DNA from: T3SED10-260 sp035363255
Lineage (GTDB): Bacteria > Caldisericota > Caldisericia > UBA6126
NCBI GenBank assembly: GCA_035363255.1
Contig: DAOSES010000034.1
Coordinates: 1 to 13,661 of the forward strand
Reading direction: 5' to 3'
Length of the DNA: 13,661 bases
This document shows, piece after piece, positions 11,377 to 13,661 of this stretch. A program made the translations under genes and the position numbers. The notes under the pieces were generated by a model. That model ran no database searches, had not been told where the DNA came from, and saw only the letters and a program-made list of their open reading frames with translations. How positions within the stretch are numbered: the first letter of the stretch is position 1; the number at the start of each line of letters is the position of its first letter.

Positions 11377-12531
11377 ATGATAGTCAGAATATTGGAAAAA
11401 AAGATTATAGATCGCCTGCTTAATACTAAAAAATCTGTGATCCTTTACGGACCGAGGCAAGTGGGAAAGACCACCCTGGCTCACCATATCCTTGATCAAC
11501 TCAAACTCAAAACGCTCCGAATCAATGCAGACGAAAAGATCTACTCTGATGTCCTGTCCAGTCGGGATCTGGACAAAATCAATCAACTTATTCATGGCTA
11601 TGACGTTTTATTCATTGATGAAGCCCAACGTATCGAGAATATAGGTATAAACCTGAAGATCATCATTGATCAGCATCCTGAAATGAAGGTTCTTGCTACG
11701 GGCTCATCCTCCTTTGATTTAGCCAACAAAATATCCGAACCACTCACAGGTCGCATTTGGTCTTTTCACCTCTTTCCCATTAGTTGTGAAGAGATCTTGA
11801 ATCAAAATGCAGCTTTTGAATACCACCGAAATCTGGAAAACTATCTCTTGTATGGAAGCTATCCTGAGCTTCTCTCCTATACCCTGACGAAGGATAAAAT
11901 TGCCTATCTTCATCAGATTTCGCAGGCTTCATTGTACAAAGATATTCTGGAATTTGCTGAAATTAAGCACGCTAACAAAATCACCAAACTGCTCCAGCTT
12001 CTTGCATATCAAGTAGGAAATGAAGTTTCTCTCAGTGAACTTGGCAATGCTTTGGAGCTAAGCAAAGAAACCGTAAACCGTTACATCGATTTGCTCGAAA
12101 AGTCTTTTGTTATATTTCGGTTGAGTGGATTTAGCAGAAACTTACGAAAAGAAGTCAGTAAAATGGATAAGATCTATTTTTATGATCTTGGTATTCGAAA
12201 CAGTCTGATGGGCAATTTTAATGCTCTTCATTTGCGAAATGATGCGGGGAGTTTATGGGAAAACTTCTTGATCATCGAGCGTATGAAGTATAATCACTAC
12301 CACCAGCACTACAGAAATACCTATTTTTGGCGAGTATATACTGGGGCTGAAATAGATTACATTGAAGAGGGGGAGGGGAAGCTCCATGCTTATGAATTCA
12401 AATGGAAGCCCAAAGCTTCGCGTTCAGGGGATTCCTGGCTTAAAGCTTACTCTGATGCTGGTTTCTCTGTTATTCATCAGGACAACTATATGCCTTTTAT
12501 TGCTGACCCAGAGCGATTAGCAGTTCCTTAA
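11377..12531 (+). CDS. AAA ATPase with DUF4143 C-terminal domain
   Basis: 384 residues. N-terminal AAA_14 module: Walker A is GPRQVGKTT at 25-33, Walker B is VLFIDEAQ at 77-84, and ATGSSSFDL at 107-115 is the sensor-1 region. The C-terminal half has a winged-helix-like segment (VSLSELGNALELSKETVNRYIDLLEKSFVIFRL) and the DUF4143 part, ending in GAEIDYIEE and AYEFKW, a PD-(D/E)xK-like pattern. Both halves look intact. The family is abundant and often accessory, and its cellular role is not settled. The start MIVRILEKKIIDRLL is typical. The gene has no ribosome binding site and may be leaderless. It converges with the AraC-like gene. Confidence 0.9.
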   Translation: MIVRILEKKIIDRLLNTKKSVILYGPRQVGKTTLAHHILDQLKLKTLRINADEKIYSDVLSSRDLDKINQLIHGYDVLFIDEAQRIENIGINLKIIIDQHPEMKVLATGSSSFDLANKISEPLTGRIWSFHLFPISCEEILNQNAAFEYHRNLENYLLYGSYPELLSYTLTKDKIAYLHQISQASLYKDILEFAEIKHANKITKLLQLLAYQVGNEVSLSELGNALELSKETVNRYIDLLEKSFVIFRLSGFSRNLRKEVSKMDKIYFYDLGIRNSLMGNFNALHLRNDAGSLWENFLIIERMKYNHYHQHYRNTYFWRVYTGAEIDYIEEGEGKLHAYEFKWKPKASRSGDSWLKAYSDAGFSVIHQDNYMPFIADPERLAVP

Positions 12532-12558
12532 AATATGGGGAAGGAATGCTTCGACAAA

Positions 12559-12597
12559 AAACCCTTGCGCAGAGATAAGCACTCTACACAAGGGTTT
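12559..12597 (-). terminator. Rho-independent terminator of the AraC-like gene
   Basis: AAACCCTTG (12559-12567) pairs with CAAGGGTTT (12589-12597). An inner AGAG/CTCT stem strengthens it. Read on the minus strand, the stem is followed by TTTTTT, so it ends transcription of the gene at 12619-13572. The plus side lacks a T run. Confidence 0.75.
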
Positions 12598-12618
12598 AGC
12601 TATTCGCTTAAACAGGTA

Positions 12619-13572
12619 TTATAGAGGTTTGACGGGAATGACGATATCCAGATCCATTTTGCCGTCAGGGCTACCCTCGGGGCTTCCATAATACTGTTCG
12701 TAGCAGAGTCGGTCATCGGGAGCGAAACCACTGCTGGGGAGCCATTGTCCAAAGACCCAATCCCAGGCTTCCTGATAGCCAGTATTGCCCAATCGAAAAC
12801 GAGCAAAGGCATACTTCCCTGCAGGCACCGTCATTTTTCCGATCTCGCCCTCTACTGGGGTTTGGGGTGGAACCGTAATACAAACGCTGATTCGAAGTTT
12901 GCCTTCTTCAGTAATATCGGGGTTGTCATGGTAAATGATGATAAATTCTGTTTCTGGGAATTGGAGCAAATTTCGAGGTCCTGCCCATGCGCATAATTTT
13001 TGAGAAAGGGAATCAAATAGCTCAGGATTTTCTTTGTAGGGACCGATGTGTCTGATATAGGCCACGGTCTTTTCGGGGCAATCCTTTACTACGACTTCAT
13101 GCTCTTTTAAACTCATTAAACTCCTCCTTTGAGATAATTGATATCTAGTGTAGTTGTTAAAAGAGGGTTTTTCTTTAAATGGATTGCTATCAACTTGATT
13201 TAAATTGCTATCTTTTTGATGTTTGCTTTTCCATTGTCTTGGAGACATTCCATAGATTTCGGTAAAGCTTCGAGTAAAGCCTGAGAGCGTTGAAAAACCT
13301 GTCTGAAAAGCAATTTCAGTGATGGACACTTGAGAAGGCAGGCACAAGAGATAACAAGCTTTTTCGAGCCGTATTCGTCGAAGGTATTGAAAAAGGGTTT
13401 CACCCATTAGGGCGTAAAAAATTCGATGAAAATGGTATTTTGAGAAAGTGGCTACATTGGCAAGCTCATCCAATGATAGCTCCTGATCAAGGTGCTGGTC
13501 AATGTAGTCCAACACAGCATTGATGCGATGGATATATTCTTTTTCTGAAGCACTGGCAATGGTATTCATCAT
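12619..13572 (-). CDS. AraC-family regulator with GyrI-like effector-binding domain
   Basis: 317 residues. An N-terminal pair of helix-turn-helix motifs fills about residues 13-115: LSLDELANVATFSKYHFHRIF (first) and ITEIAFQTGFSTLSGFTRSFTEIYGMSPRQW (second, with the classic GF-x-x-x-S-x-F-x-R-x-F and G-x-S-P). A polar linker (116-155) leads to a GyrI-like domain (about 158-317), seen in VVVKDCPEKTVAYIRHIGPY and the terminal DLDIVIPVKPL. Such proteins bind a small hydrophobic or cationic compound and activate nearby efflux or detoxification genes, but no efflux gene lies within view. Two ATGs stand in a row at the start, and no clear Shine-Dalgarno precedes them. The gene has a good terminator. 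I see no feature in 13573-13661. Confidence 0.92.
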   Translation of the reverse strand: MMNTIASASEKEYIHRINAVLDYIDQHLDQELSLDELANVATFSKYHFHRIFYALMGETLFQYLRRIRLEKACYLLCLPSQVSITEIAFQTGFSTLSGFTRSFTEIYGMSPRQWKSKHQKDSNLNQVDSNPFKEKPSFNNYTRYQLSQRRSLMSLKEHEVVVKDCPEKTVAYIRHIGPYKENPELFDSLSQKLCAWAGPRNLLQFPETEFIIIYHDNPDITEEGKLRISVCITVPPQTPVEGEIGKMTVPAGKYAFARFRLGNTGYQEAWDWVFGQWLPSSGFAPDDRLCYEQYYGSPEGSPDGKMDLDIVIPVKPL

Positions 13573-13661
13573 CTTGTAAATTAAGTTTATGAAAAAAACA
13601 AGGATCCGAATTGGCTCATCTAAAATCTGGACGAAACTAATTCATTTCTTCCTTTAAAAAA

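Noticed and set aside
1..13661. Circular molecule, because both ends are A/T runs (TTTTTTAAAA at the start, CCTTTAAAAAA at the end)
   Set aside because: The shared stretch is too short and low in complexity to be an overlap, and the RadC-like gene is not completed by the right end.

Overview
The window is most likely from a low-to-medium GC Bacillota genome, probably of the class Clostridia. The grounds are strong Shine-Dalgarno sites (AGGAGG, GGAGG, AAGGAG), many TGnTATAAT extended -10 promoters, and a copper-amine-oxidase-N-like stalk domain joined to a DUF4352-like domain, which is typical of Bacillota. No rRNA, tRNA, CRISPR array, transposase or integrase was seen.

Layout. 1-2820 (minus strand): a C-terminally truncated RadC-like gene, a membrane-anchored stalk/DUF4352-like protein and a GNAT acetyltransferase. 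2834-4476 (plus strand): a DUF4153-like polytopic membrane protein followed by an orphan antitoxin-like gene. 4465-7094: a perfect 167-bp direct repeat at both ends encloses a candidate small structured RNA, a complete hicB-hicA toxin-antitoxin pair on the minus strand (the 57-residue HicA is easily missed) and a lone AAA15-type ATPase on the plus strand. 7204-7783: an overlapping pair, a 65-residue protein and an MNT/AbiEii-like nucleotidyltransferase. 7863-9005: a class II Fic protein behind a repeat-rich promoter. 9198-10131 (minus strand): a decaying operon of a HicB-like protein, an AbrB-like protein with an apparent internal deletion, and a GNAT pseudogene. 10312-11283: an APH-like phosphotransferase. 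11377-12531: an AAA ATPase with a DUF4143 C-terminus. 12619-13572: an AraC/GyrI-like regulator.

The genes look like an accessory island and not one pathway: several toxin-antitoxin or TA-like modules, some whole and some orphaned, sit among small-molecule-modifying enzymes. Short dispersed repeats lie exactly at gene boundaries. They include the 167-bp repeat (two perfect copies and one deleted copy), a promoter/dyad repeat found ahead of both HicB-family operons, and a duplicated 39-bp zinc-ribbon tail. Several genes are truncated or internally deleted, which fits repeated recombination and decay. The most distinctive signals are the repeat-bounded hicBA/AAA15 segment, the shared promoter/operator of the two HicB-family operons, and the three-unit 40-bp-phased repeat in front of fic.
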